Source: Lysinibacillus pinottii
GTDB taxonomy: Bacteria; Bacillota; Bacilli; Bacillales_A; Planococcaceae
Length of the DNA: 64,000 bases
Assembly (NCBI RefSeq): GCF_024753545.1
Contig: NZ_JANTOO010000007.1
Location: 1-64,000, forward strand
Direction of reading: 5' to 3'
The notes beneath the pieces were generated by a model. It saw only the letters and a list, made by a program, of their open reading frames with translations, was not told the DNA's origin and did no database searches. Shown in pieces: positions 53,539 to 62,602 of the stretch (the stretch's first letter is position 1; every line of letters starts with the position of its first letter). The translations under genes were made by a program, and so were the position numbers.

Positions 53539-54075
53539 ATGCAGAGAAAAACCAAATCGGCTATTGTCATTATTGCAGTATTGGTCATTTTTGGAGGGAT
53601 TTTTGGTTACTTCAAATTCACGGAACCAATGGAGAAACCTACGCCAGTAAAAGAAAAAGCAATTGTTGAAAATGCTGGAGTAACGCTTGATGATAAAAGA
53701 GTTACAAAAGAAGAATTACTTTATCCTGACAACTTAATAGAGCACAAAATGAACGAGGCTATCCATAGCATGTCTCACCAAAAGGTTGAAGCTAAAACAA
53801 AATGGGGTCATACGCAAATAACACAGGCTAAAGTTGACCGATTGTTGGAAATTTCCAAAGAAAGCAATTATAAATTTAGAGAGCTTTACATTGAAATATT
53901 GGAAAGATGGTCAAAAGGTGATTTTTCTCATGCTATAGAAGATCATAACGCAATTTGGGAGATGCAAGGAGGTGACGAGTCAGGAAATTCAGGGAAAGCT
54001 ATTCGTTTGTTGACTCCTGCTGAAGAGCAAGCTTATATTGAAAACAATTTAACCTATGACCTATATGATAAATAG
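53539..54075 (+). CDS. Membrane-anchored protein of unknown function (DUF6241-like)
   Basis: The ATG at 53539 follows AAGTGAGG. The 178-aa protein has an N-terminal membrane anchor (about 6-25: SAIVIIAVLVIFGGIFGYF) and an extracytoplasmic helical domain with LYPDNLIEHKMNEAIHSMSHQ, LLEISKESNYKFRELYIEIL and HNAIWEMQGGDESGNSGKA. It resembles a family of uncharacterised Bacillus proteins that I recall as DUF6241; this needs a profile search. It sits next to the integrase remnant, so it may be acquired. Confidence 0.65.
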   Translation: MQRKTKSAIVIIAVLVIFGGIFGYFKFTEPMEKPTPVKEKAIVENAGVTLDDKRVTKEELLYPDNLIEHKMNEAIHSMSHQKVEAKTKWGHTQITQAKVDRLLEISKESNYKFRELYIEILERWSKGDFSHAIEDHNAIWEMQGGDESGNSGKAIRLLTPAEEQAYIENNLTYDLYDK

Positions 54076-54192
54076 CGCCCAATAATGAGCACCATTTTTT
54101 ATGTATACGCCATTTTAGATTTGTTATCATAAAAGTAATGACTAAAATCCTCCAATCTTAAGATAAAAAAATAATCAGAGGAGGTTTTCTAT

Positions 54193-54714
54193 ATGAAAAT
54201 TCTTGAGACCGAACGACTTATCCTGCGCTTACAAACAACGGAAGATGCGCTATTTATTCTTGAGCTAGTGAATGATCCCTCGTGGATACAATTTATTGGT
54301 GACCGCGGTGTGAAGACCGTAGAGGAGGCAGCTAGTTATATAGAAAATGGGGCAATACGTATGTATGAGCAATTTGGATTCTGCTTATATGTAGTTGAAA
54401 TAAAAGAAAATCAAACCCCGATTGGGATATGCGGTTTTGTCAAAAGAGAAACGTTAGAAGATGTAGATATTGGTTTCGCGTTTCTCCCTGATTATTGGGG
54501 AAAAGGATACGCCTATGAAGCAGCGTCTGCTGTATTAGCCTATGGTTTAGTTACACTAGGATTTAATCGAATTGTGGCTATTACTACCCAAGAAAATTAT
54601 GCGTCAGCTAAATTACTCGAAAGAATAGGCTTACAGTTTGAAAGAGTCATCCAATTTTCCAATGACTCTGAAGAACTTAGACTTTTCTCATTAAATGGTG
54701 AAAAAAGCAAATGA
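54193..54714 (+). CDS. GNAT-family N-acetyltransferase (RimJ/RimL type)
   Basis: The 173-aa protein starts MKILETERLILRLQTTEDA and has the acetyl-CoA site with DYWGKGYAYEAASAVLAYG (about 96-114) and the ENYASAKLLERIGLQFE segment, typical of the RimJ/RimL subgroup that acetylates protein N-termini or small amines. The substrate is unknown. The gene is convergent with dltD and shares a terminator with it. Confidence 0.88.
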   Translation: MKILETERLILRLQTTEDALFILELVNDPSWIQFIGDRGVKTVEEAASYIENGAIRMYEQFGFCLYVVEIKENQTPIGICGFVKRETLEDVDIGFAFLPDYWGKGYAYEAASAVLAYGLVTLGFNRIVAITTQENYASAKLLERIGLQFERVIQFSNDSEELRLFSLNGEKSK

Positions 54715-54721
54715 AACAAAA

Positions 54722-54762
54722 AAGGTCAGTCTGTAGTGAATGAACACTTCAGACTGACTTTC
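54722..54762. terminator. Bidirectional terminator between the GNAT gene and the dlt operon
   Basis: GTCAGTCTG / CAGACTGAC stem (54725-54758) extended by GTG / CAC, with an A run on the left and T on the right; it can end the dlt transcript on the minus strand. Confidence 0.8.
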
Positions 54763-54778
54763 CATTAGCTACTATAGA

Positions 54779-55954
54779 TTATTGCTGTGCCCAATATTTA
54801 TCCATATGCTGGTCTAAATAAACCCAGCCCTTCCAGCCAATATGAATCGTATCCATAATAAAATAAGGATCATACTCATGGTCTGTAAAATCAACATAGT
54901 CGACATCGGCATCCTTTAATAGTTGTGCCATCTTCTCATAATATTGTTGGCGTCGTTCCTTAGGATAGCCATTATAATCATACCAATAACCGTTAACGGG
55001 AATAGAGATAAATAATGGCTTAGCACCAGCATCCTTTAACACATCCATAACTAACTGAAAATCCTTATACTCAGGAGACTCCGTATAATCTTCATGCTTT
55101 CTCATGTCCTTAAACTTTGAAAAATTAGCGTTCACCAGTCGTTTAAAAGCTCGATTTTCAATCATATATTCATTGGAGACTCGTTTCTCCCCATAGGCTT
55201 CAGCATGCTGTATTTGCTGTTCAAAGCTTTGGTCTGTAACAAGCTTATCATTATTTTTTAAAGGATGCCCCTTCCGAGGAAATAGCGAATAGTAGAGGTC
55301 CTTTTTCTCTAGTAATTCCTTATGAAAGCGACCGGCTACCATAGCCATACGTCCAGTAACTGGATGTTTTTTGCCATTAGACATTTGATATTGATACATC
55401 GTTTTTAAGAGACGATCTCGCTCAACGGTATCAAATTCTAACAAGCGTTCCATAGCCTGTTTACGAAGATCAGCATCCATGTCATCATTAAACGCTAAGT
55501 CATAGGCATGTAACATAGAGTAATTCGGTGAAAAATGGAATTCACCCATGCCTTTTTCCGTAAACCATTGCGGTGAAATAATAAAGACTAATTTTTTGCC
55601 CGCTAAATTTTTCTCTTGCGCAGCAAAATTTAAGAAATGCGTAATGGACTGCATCCCCCCACGACCAATCATAAATGTCGAATACGGAGCGTCTGTTGCT
55701 CGCGTATAATTATAAGGATGAAACGGGTCAAACCGATTTAATTCAGAGGAACCGTATAAAGGCATGGAAGTAGGTTCCTGTAACATTCGCTCCTGTAAAT
55801 ACGTACCTTGAAAGACGAGTGGGGACATGTTTGTTTTGGCTTGCTCCACATCATCTTCTGATATCCAGGCTTTAATCCATGAGTTTGGAAAAAAGACAAA
55901 GCCAGTAAACAGGGCAAAGGCAATAAATAGTGATAGAAAGCCTTTTTTTATCAT
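54779..55954 (-). CDS. dltD: D-alanyl-lipoteichoic acid biosynthesis protein DltD
   Basis: The 391-aa protein has an N-terminal membrane anchor (about 7-25) and an extracytoplasmic SGNH-like domain with the Ser in LYGSSELNRFDPFHPYNY (about 67-84) and the Asp-His pair in DPYFIMDTIHIGWKGW near the C-terminus. DltD completes transfer of D-alanine to teichoic acids on the outer side. Last gene of dltXABCD; overlaps dltC by 4 bp. Confidence 0.95.
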   Translation of the reverse strand: MIKKGFLSLFIAFALFTGFVFFPNSWIKAWISEDDVEQAKTNMSPLVFQGTYLQERMLQEPTSMPLYGSSELNRFDPFHPYNYTRATDAPYSTFMIGRGGMQSITHFLNFAAQEKNLAGKKLVFIISPQWFTEKGMGEFHFSPNYSMLHAYDLAFNDDMDADLRKQAMERLLEFDTVERDRLLKTMYQYQMSNGKKHPVTGRMAMVAGRFHKELLEKKDLYYSLFPRKGHPLKNNDKLVTDQSFEQQIQHAEAYGEKRVSNEYMIENRAFKRLVNANFSKFKDMRKHEDYTESPEYKDFQLVMDVLKDAGAKPLFISIPVNGYWYDYNGYPKERRQQYYEKMAQLLKDADVDYVDFTDHEYDPYFIMDTIHIGWKGWVYLDQHMDKYWAQQ

Positions 55955-56184
55955 TGTCTTTCAGCTAATTTCCCTGCAATACGATTCGGCGTATTCCATT
56001 CTTCTCGATTAAAATCAGTGATAGGTACAGAAATATTAAAGCGATTCTCAATTTCCACTAATAAATTAATCGTACCAAAAGAATCGAGAAGACCTTCCTC
56101 GAATAGATCGATATCTGGGTTTTCTACAATAATTTCATCTTCACATAACTCCACTAGCATTTCTAAAACTTGTTGTTTATCCAT
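55951..56184 (-). CDS. dltC: D-alanyl carrier protein DltC
   Basis: The 77-aa acyl-carrier-type protein has the phosphopantetheine Ser in LFEEGLLDSFGTINLL (about 28-43). It receives D-alanine from DltA and delivers it to the membrane machinery. Preceded by AAAGGAGAA. The 48-bp gap to dltB is the only real gap in the operon. Confidence 0.95.
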   Translation of the reverse strand: MDKQQVLEMLVELCEDEIIVENPDIDLFEEGLLDSFGTINLLVEIENRFNISVPITDFNREEWNTPNRIAGKLAERQ

Positions 56185-56232
56185 TAATAATTCTCCTTTA
56201 TTGAACAGGCTTTATTTGTAGAAAGCCTTTGG

Positions 56233-57396
56233 TTAAAATAATTTTCCTGAAAAAATATAGAAGCCAAAACATACGGCATTGAAAGTGATAAATACACCGA
56301 TGGCATGGGTCCATTTATTTTTGGGCCAAAGCTTATGCTTTTTATTCCAGCGTTCGAATTTATCAAAGCTAATAATTAATAAAGCATGATAGAGACCATA
56401 AACGACAAAATGCCATTCTAGACCATGCCAAATGCCCATTAAAAAGAACAGTAAAAAGAATCCTATATATGAAATGGTGAATTTATTTTTCAACCATTTT
56501 TTCTTCGTCATCCAAAGTACAAAGCGCATATAGACATAATCTCTAAACCAGAAGGAAAGACTCATATGCCAACGATTCCAAAAGTCTTTAATATTGCGAC
56601 TGGCAAATGGACGGTTAAAGTTAATAGGTGTTTGAATGCCCATTATTCGGCTCACACCCACTGCAAATGCACTATAGCCTGCAAAATCAAAGAATAAGTA
56701 AAAGCTATACATATACATATACGCCAGTTGTCCCTGGAAAGGTGTCAAATAGTTATACGTATGATTTGGCAAATAAATAAGTGTGTAGTTGTAGATTAAG
56801 TATGCCAAAATAAATTTATATAAAAAGCCTACAAAGATATAGTTAATGCCACTTAATAACAGCTTTTGATAGTCTTCCGAAGAGGGAACCGAATGAAAAT
56901 CCTTTGTAAAACGGCGCCAACGATCGATAGGACCGGATGAAACTGTAGGAAAGAACAGTAAAAAATAGGCCAATTCTGCGATAGAGATTTTTTCCTTCAT
57001 TAAGCCATCGCGTGTTTCTAAAATCATTTGCACAGCTTTAAACGTAATGTAGGACACACCTAGAAAGCCAAATAAATGATGCAGTCCAAGGATAGGCAAA
57101 ACCTTCACTAGTACAAGCGGCAAAATCGACAGGAGCACGGCCATGACAAAAACGGGTCCATTATTTTGTCGTAGCCTATAGCGTTGATAGGCTGTAATCA
57201 GGATTATTTGAAAGACTGTAAACAAAATTAACGAAATTGATCCGTTCAATGAGTGTCCGAAGATAAGGGCTAAAACAATCAACGAAACAAATAAATTATA
57301 ATGCTTCGCAGACTTACCACGTAAACCTAATAGGATGGTAGGTAGCAATAATAGTCCAATAATGAGAAAGAATGCTATATTTCCATAAGGCGTCAT
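56233..57396 (-). CDS. dltB: D-alanyl transfer protein DltB (MBOAT family)
   Basis: The 387-aa membrane protein has about 11 spans and the MBOAT motif with conserved His in GIWHGLEWHFVVYGLYHA (about 332-349). FNRPFASRNIKDFWNRWHMS is the family signature. It passes the D-alanyl group across the membrane. Overlaps dltA by 4 bp. Confidence 0.95.
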   Translation of the reverse strand: MTPYGNIAFFLIIGLLLLPTILLGLRGKSAKHYNLFVSLIVLALIFGHSLNGSISLILFTVFQIILITAYQRYRLRQNNGPVFVMAVLLSILPLVLVKVLPILGLHHLFGFLGVSYITFKAVQMILETRDGLMKEKISIAELAYFLLFFPTVSSGPIDRWRRFTKDFHSVPSSEDYQKLLLSGINYIFVGFLYKFILAYLIYNYTLIYLPNHTYNYLTPFQGQLAYMYMYSFYLFFDFAGYSAFAVGVSRIMGIQTPINFNRPFASRNIKDFWNRWHMSLSFWFRDYVYMRFVLWMTKKKWLKNKFTISYIGFFLLFFLMGIWHGLEWHFVVYGLYHALLIISFDKFERWNKKHKLWPKNKWTHAIGVFITFNAVCFGFYIFSGKLF

Positions 57397-58868
57397 ACTG
57401 TTTCCATAACCGCCAATCCTTTACGATCAACTTTACCATTTGCGTTTAGCGGTAAAGCGTCCATATATTTAAAAGTTCTAGGAATCATATAGGCTGGTAA
57501 ATATTCCGATAATAGAGCCTTCAATTGCTTAGTCATTTTGAAAGCAGAATCTGCTAATGGTTCACGCAAAACGATATGAGCATTAAGAGAAACAATTTCC
57601 TTATCCTTATAAACAGGAACCACTACGCAGCTTGAAACAGGTGGTAGGTTACTAATTTGTTTCTCAATCTCCTCGATTTCTAAGCGATAACCATGTAGTT
57701 TTACTTGGAAATCCTTGCGACCTAAAAAGAACAAATAACCATCCTGCTCATAGCCCATATCTCCAGTTTGATAGATGCGATGACCATCTACAGTCGGAAA
57801 GGCTTTAGCTGTTAGCTCGGGTGCTCCTAAATAACCTGCACTAACCGTTGACCCCGAAATGACAATTTCTCCATCATCTAATAAAGACACGTTCGGCTCA
57901 GAAATGGGTGCAATCGGTAATTGCTCAAATTGTTCTAATAATGCTTTGGTTACCTTTACATAGGATACAGCGACAGTCGTTTCTGTAGGCCCATATAAAT
58001 TATAGATAGTAGCCTGTGGAAACCGTTGCATAAGCTCTTTAATGACGGCTATTGGTAAAACTTCACCACAGAATAAAAAGGTATCTAATGCAGGCATGAG
58101 CTGTTGCTCCCATTCCTTGTTCATTAAGCACATTTTGGCAAAGGAAGGGGTAGACGTCCAAACACGCGTATTGGACAAAGCTAATGAGTCAAATAATGCT
58201 CGCGGGTTGGCGATTTCTTGTTGTGTAATTGCGTAAAGCGTGTGTCCTCCTACAAGAGCTGGGTACAAATCCATTACGGATAAGTCAAAGGAATAGGGTG
58301 CTTGATTTAAAAATACACCTGATTTCTGTAAGGGAAAATGCTCCTGCATCCAAGTAACAAAATGGGCTAGATTATTGGCAGTTATTTGGACACCTTTTGG
58401 CTGCCCAGTTGAGCCAGAAGTGTAAATAATATAATGAATGTCCTCCTGCTGCACCCAGTCTCTTGTTGCTGGACTGTTTGGGAGGGAGGGTGAGTCTAAC
58501 ACGTCGCTCACTGCAACTACAGGTATGTTTGTGAGCATCTGTAAAGGCTCTGTCGTGAATAGTAAACCAGCCTTCGATGCCTCTAAAATTAACTGTAATC
58601 TTTCAGAGGGTGTAGACGAGTCAACTGGTACGTATGGATGGCCTGCTTTTACAGCACCCAAAAAGGCAACAATCTGTAAAGGGGACATATGTCCATAAAC
58701 GACAATTGGTTGCTGTCTCTGCAAATGATGGGTCATGATATAATCGGCTATACAATCCGAAAAATGCCAAAGCTCACCATATGTTAAGGAAGCATTATGG
58801 GTTTGATAAGCAGTTTTTTGTGGCTGTTGGATGGCCACACGTTCAATAGCTGCTAAAATACTTAACAT
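57393..58868 (-). CDS. dltA: D-alanine--D-alanyl carrier protein ligase DltA
   Basis: The 491-aa adenylating enzyme activates D-alanine and loads DltC. It has the P-loop YIIYTSGSTGQPKGV (about 148-162), NLYGPTETTVAV and YQTGDMGYEQDGYLFFLGRKD, and the C-terminal catalytic Lys in NANGKVDRKGL. AAGGAGTTT precedes the ATG. 17 bp separate it from dltX. Confidence 0.95.
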   Translation of the reverse strand: MLSILAAIERVAIQQPQKTAYQTHNASLTYGELWHFSDCIADYIMTHHLQRQQPIVVYGHMSPLQIVAFLGAVKAGHPYVPVDSSTPSERLQLILEASKAGLLFTTEPLQMLTNIPVVAVSDVLDSPSLPNSPATRDWVQQEDIHYIIYTSGSTGQPKGVQITANNLAHFVTWMQEHFPLQKSGVFLNQAPYSFDLSVMDLYPALVGGHTLYAITQQEIANPRALFDSLALSNTRVWTSTPSFAKMCLMNKEWEQQLMPALDTFLFCGEVLPIAVIKELMQRFPQATIYNLYGPTETTVAVSYVKVTKALLEQFEQLPIAPISEPNVSLLDDGEIVISGSTVSAGYLGAPELTAKAFPTVDGHRIYQTGDMGYEQDGYLFFLGRKDFQVKLHGYRLEIEEIEKQISNLPPVSSCVVVPVYKDKEIVSLNAHIVLREPLADSAFKMTKQLKALLSEYLPAYMIPRTFKYMDALPLNANGKVDRKGLAVMETV

Positions 58869-58885
58869 CAGTAAAACTCCTTTAT

Positions 58886-59023
58886 TTAAAATTCCGTATA
58901 TATAAATGGTCCAGCGTTCATATCATGAAAGCCATGTATAAGAAACAATAGTACCAAAACGATTAAATAAAATAACGTGAATCCAATAAAGCGTAGATAC
59001 TCATTATTTTTGATGGATTGCAT
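58886..59023 (-). CDS. dltX: Small membrane protein DltX
   Basis: A 45-aa frame on the minus strand, ATG at 59023 after GGAGGTGGA. It has one membrane span (about 12-31: FIGFTLFYLIVLVLLFLI) and ends in FIYTEF, the conserved C-terminal motif of DltX. DltX is needed for D-alanylation of teichoic acids and acts with DltB and DltD. It is the first gene of the operon. Confidence 0.88.
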   Translation of the reverse strand: MQSIKNNEYLRFIGFTLFYLIVLVLLFLIHGFHDMNAGPFIYTEF

Positions 59024-59157
59024 TTGTCCACCTCCATTGAAAAAAAGTATAGGATTAAACTTTCAAAAAATACTAATTTACTAGTTAAAAATCCTTACCT
59101 TATGTTTTTAACACTGATTTGACGGAATGTGGAGAAAAATGTTGCTGGATTAAGGTG

Positions 59158-59196
59158 AATTCAGTAAATCATAAGATTAATTTAAGGTAAATTTAA
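59158..59196 (-). promoter_or_regulatory. Eleven-bp direct repeats (PhoP/WalR-like) upstream of dltX
   Basis: On the minus strand TTAAAT (59196-59191), TTAAAT (59185-59180), TTATGA (59174-59169) and TGAATT (59163-59158) recur every 11 bp. This is the spacing of PhoP-type boxes, TT(A/T/C)ACA-N5 repeated. The match to the consensus is weaker than that of the alkaline phosphatase promoter at 60999-61048. Confidence 0.45.
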
Positions 59197-59249
59197 GGTT
59201 TTGGGGGAATGTACATAAGTTACAAACGATTGGAAGGCTATTTTTATGT

Positions 59250-59297
59250 AAAAAGGGCACGAACATAAGGGAATAATCTCAACTTATGTTCGTACCC
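59250..59297 (-). terminator. Terminator after the alkaline phosphatase gene
   Basis: On the minus strand GGGTACGAACATAAG pairs with CTTATGTTCGTGCCC (one wobble pair), followed by TTTT, just after the stop codon at 59304. Confidence 0.85.
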
Positions 59298-59303
59298 TTG
59301 TCT

Positions 59304-60950
59304 TTATTTCACTGCATTAATAACTTTTTTAGAAACATAAAATTCAGAGCCATTGTAGACATTTATAGTATTGAATGTATGTGTTTTTGTTGTATTCTTT
59401 GAAGCTTGTTCATAAATCATGGTGTTTTTATTGACAGGAATTTTCACTGTCACATCCGCCTTTTGAGCAATGAAGATTGGGTTTTCTTTATCGGATAGAT
59501 CTATTTTAGTTGTAAAACCTTTCTTTGTGAATGCTTTTGTCGCTGGCACATACAAATCATCTGTTAATGACTTCAGATCGAAGCCCATAAACTGCGCCAT
59601 TGTATGAGCTACATCTGTATTTTCAACAAGTCCAGTTAATTTAGAAGGACCAAATGAGTAAAGAAATACATCTTCACCCGTATGACCGCCTGTTGTATAA
59701 CCAATGTTTGCACGGTTTGCTAGCATTTTTACCATTTCACTGCCTACATCTTTAGCAGATTTTAAAGTTGAAAGCTCGTCCTTTGTCAATGGATCTAATC
59801 CATACAGAGCAGCTACCTCCACTAAGTTGGAGCGGTCTTCTTTTAGTTGGCTTAAAGCCCCTTCAACGGTCATGGAAGCCTTTTTCAGCGGATCAATATA
59901 AGCTGAAACAGGAATGCTTGAATAGGTACTAGTCGTATTGGCGTTCCCCATTGTAATTCCGCTATTCCCATGGTCTGTGACAGCAATAACTAATGTATTA
60001 CCATCTTCCTTCGCAAAATCAACGGCTTCTTTTACCGCATCATCAAACGACAATATATCACTAATAATACCGATTGTGTCATTGGCATGTGCAGCCCAGT
60101 CTACCTTACTACCTTCAACAAAAAGGAAGAAGCCGTCCTTATCCTTTTTAAGCGTGTTGATTGCTTTATTCGTCATTTCAGCAAGTGTAGGCTCAGATTT
60201 TCTAGTTTTGGCACGATCTAAATCATATGCCAGGGCACTTGGTGCAAAGCTGCCCCAAATTTTTGATGAGGGACTATTCAATAACTCATCACGAGTATGC
60301 ACTAAATCATATTGATGATCTTTTAATACCTTCAATAAATCCTCGCCGTCCTTGCGGGCATTTTTAGAGGTACCAGGTGTCAGCGATTCTAAGCCTCCAC
60401 CTAGGACAACGTCAATATTTTGGTAAACCTGTTGTTCGGCAATATCTCCATATTGGCTCCTATTATTAGCATGTGCAGAGAAACCAGCAGGCGTTGCATG
60501 TTGAATTTCAGAGGTAGAAATCAAGCCAGTAGCTTTTCCCTGTTGTTTAGCACCTTCTAATACATTAGCTACGGGTCTAAACGCATCCTTTTTATCTATT
60601 TGCGCTAATCCAGGTGAATTAATCTCAGAAGGGAGTACACCTATATATTTATCATTCGATTTATTGCCCGTAGCTAACGCAGTAGCGGCAGGGGCAGAGT
60701 CTGTTATGGCTGATTCAGCAGAATATGTGCGCATCGCACCCGATAAAATTTCATCCATTGCTAAGCTCTCACCTTTATACCAACGGGAAAGTGTTACAGC
60801 ATTATTACTGCTCCCATCCATCACCAGCATGATGACATTTGTCGGTTTCTTTACTGGAGCTGCTTGTACATCTTGCTGTGGAATACTGACTGCGGATAAA
60901 GTCACTGCACTTGCTAAAAACAATGAAGCCCATTTTTTTGCGTATTTCAT
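59304..60950 (-). CDS. Secreted alkaline phosphatase
   Basis: The 548-aa protein has a signal peptide (about 1-30, cleavage at VQAAP) and the alkaline phosphatase core: metal-ligand Asp45 in LVMDGSSNN, nucleophile Ser85 in TDSAPAATA, DHGNSG with zinc ligands (about 334-339) and GGHTGEDV (about 435). The last 60 residues look like a separate beta domain (IPVNKNTMIYEQASKN). It releases phosphate from organic esters outside the cell. A run of PhoP-type boxes upstream places it in the Pho regulon. Confidence 0.92.
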   Translation of the reverse strand: MKYAKKWASLFLASAVTLSAVSIPQQDVQAAPVKKPTNVIMLVMDGSSNNAVTLSRWYKGESLAMDEILSGAMRTYSAESAITDSAPAATALATGNKSNDKYIGVLPSEINSPGLAQIDKKDAFRPVANVLEGAKQQGKATGLISTSEIQHATPAGFSAHANNRSQYGDIAEQQVYQNIDVVLGGGLESLTPGTSKNARKDGEDLLKVLKDHQYDLVHTRDELLNSPSSKIWGSFAPSALAYDLDRAKTRKSEPTLAEMTNKAINTLKKDKDGFFLFVEGSKVDWAAHANDTIGIISDILSFDDAVKEAVDFAKEDGNTLVIAVTDHGNSGITMGNANTTSTYSSIPVSAYIDPLKKASMTVEGALSQLKEDRSNLVEVAALYGLDPLTKDELSTLKSAKDVGSEMVKMLANRANIGYTTGGHTGEDVFLYSFGPSKLTGLVENTDVAHTMAQFMGFDLKSLTDDLYVPATKAFTKKGFTTKIDLSDKENPIFIAQKADVTVKIPVNKNTMIYEQASKNTTKTHTFNTINVYNGSEFYVSKKVINAVK

Positions 60951-60998
60951 GAATTTCCTCCTTTAGGTGAATGATCAACTGTAAGTGTAAAGGAAGGG

Positions 60999-61048
60999 TG
61001 TAAAGCTACTGTTAAAAACTTGTTAATAAAATATGGTAATACTGTAAA
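60999..61048 (-). promoter_or_regulatory. PhoP box array of the alkaline phosphatase gene
   Basis: On the minus strand TTTACA (61048-61043), TTAACA (61026-61021), TTAACA (61015-61010) and TTTACA (61004-60999) lie exactly on an 11-bp register, with one weaker box at 61037-61032. This matches the B. subtilis PhoP recognition pattern, TT(A/T/C)ACA repeated with 5-bp spacers. Confidence 0.75.
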
Positions 61049-61128
61049 TGTGAAGAGATAGCGGTGTATTAGCCAACTGAAGGTGAGGGGGAGAATCTGT
61101 GAGGCAGTCGCACAGATTCAACTTAGAC

Positions 61129-62394
61129 TTACAAATTTTGTTGATGCTTGGAGCCGTCAAGCGTTTCGTAATACAAAATACCATCATGGATGTTTAAGTT
61201 CAGTACCTCGTCTTCGAATAATACTTCCTCGGACCCGTCATGGACATTTATTTTTGTTAAATAGCCAGCATTATCATAGTCACTACAATAAATAGATTGT
61301 TGGTCAGTCACTAAATAATAGCAGGCAGTGTCTGTAATCTGCTTATTTTCATTTGTCGTTAAGTCGTAAGAATAAACGGTACTATCACTCATGCTGTTAT
61401 AATAGATCACATGATCTACTGTGTTGGCATACCACATATCATGCATAAAATCATAGTCATTACTAGTAGCAGCAAAATAGTTTTCATTAGCCCATAAATG
61501 ATCTTGGCTTAGTTTTTCATCATTGACCAAAAAGTATTCGTAGGAAATTGTAAAAGGCTCAGTAGGAGCAACGTCATTCCAGGTTGTATCGAGATGATAC
61601 CAATTGCCATCAACATTGACTAGATTCCAGGCATGTAACTGATCCTCACTATAGCCATAAACATACTTCGCATCGAGATCAGATGCTGTTAATAGGCGGT
61701 ATGTTAGTAAAGCATAGGCCTGACACACAGCAGTTTTTTCATTAATTAATTCGAAAACCGATTGACCCTCAGTAGAGCCCTTTTCCGTATAAGTGGCTAA
61801 CTGTACAACATAATCATTAATGACTTTAGCGCGATCAAAGTCTGTCATATCTTTGGTAATATATTGATTGGCAAACGTCTCTACATATTGGTCTACCTTT
61901 TGTTCCTTCTTGGCATCGGTTAAATATTGAATGGATAATTCAACTGAATAGCCATTATCGGTTTCCCAAGCTACCCATTCATAATATAAAAAATACCCAG
62001 CAGTATAAGGGTCAACAAAGGTAATCAGGTTATTTAAGTCATTCAACTGTACTTCAAAATCCTCAAAATCAAGCTTCCCAGTATAAGAAATCTCAAAGTG
62101 CTCTTCAAATTGAGCAACCTGCTTCTCCACTTTTTTCGCAAATTGTAGTAATGCTGGATCATCCTTAAATAAAGTGGTCGAAAATAAATCGGTAGGTGAA
62201 AATGAATCAGATAATGCTTTGCTTTCTGGCATCTTTACTTCTGCATTTGTTTCACTTGTTTCATTTGTTTCTTCTAAAGTTGTCATTGTGACATCCTCTT
62301 CTTCTTGTAATAGGATGTCGATTGCCTTTGAGCATGCTGTAAGAAAGGGAATGGTGCAGCATAATAAAAGCAACAGTACTATTTTTTTGTTCAA
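61129..62394 (-). CDS. Transglutaminase-like lipoprotein
   Basis: The 421-aa protein has a lipoprotein signal with lipobox LTAC (Cys21), a Thr/Glu-rich linker (30-60), and a transglutaminase-like domain with Cys224 in TAVCQAYA, His254 in QLHAWNLV and Asp269 in YHLDTTWND. From about 310 on it resembles a small propeller-like domain (YYNSMSDSTVYSYDL, SIYCSDYDNAGYL). It would work on cell-surface protein or peptidoglycan peptides as a protease or crosslinker; target unknown. GGAGGA precedes the ATG. A perfect 9-bp DnaA-type box (TTATCCACA) occurs upstream at 62455, probably by chance. Confidence 0.85.
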   Translation of the reverse strand: MNKKIVLLLLLCCTIPFLTACSKAIDILLQEEEDVTMTTLEETNETSETNAEVKMPESKALSDSFSPTDLFSTTLFKDDPALLQFAKKVEKQVAQFEEHFEISYTGKLDFEDFEVQLNDLNNLITFVDPYTAGYFLYYEWVAWETDNGYSVELSIQYLTDAKKEQKVDQYVETFANQYITKDMTDFDRAKVINDYVVQLATYTEKGSTEGQSVFELINEKTAVCQAYALLTYRLLTASDLDAKYVYGYSEDQLHAWNLVNVDGNWYHLDTTWNDVAPTEPFTISYEYFLVNDEKLSQDHLWANENYFAATSNDYDFMHDMWYANTVDHVIYYNSMSDSTVYSYDLTTNENKQITDTACYYLVTDQQSIYCSDYDNAGYLTKINVHDGSEEVLFEDEVLNLNIHDGILYYETLDGSKHQQNL

Positions 62395-62532
62395 TCGTTA
62401 AATCCTCCAATAAAATATCATTTTTTCCATTATAATCTAAAATTAGAGGGAGTGTTATCCACAAATAGTCGTATAATTCGACAAATAGAAATACGTGAAG
62501 AGGAAAAATTCCTACTAAACAGAAAGCTAAGT

Positions 62533-62561
62533 TTGTCATGGCACCCTTTTTTTGTTATAAT
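62533..62561 (+). promoter_or_regulatory. Promoter of secG
   Basis: TTGTCA (62533-62538), 17-bp spacer and perfect TATAAT (62556-62561), 42 bp before the secG start codon. Confidence 0.75.
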
Positions 62562-62602
62562 ATAGTCTGTTGTGATGTTTCAAAGTTCGGGAGGTGCAGT
62601 GA

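Noticed and set aside
61083..61295. 70-aa plus-strand frame overlapping the transglutaminase gene end
   Set aside because: Mostly antisense to the real gene, with low-complexity His/Arg content.
62455..62463. Perfect DnaA box TTATCCACA
   Set aside because: A single 9-mer in an ordinary promoter region; no cluster of boxes, no AT-rich unwinding element and no dnaA or dnaN nearby, so not an origin.
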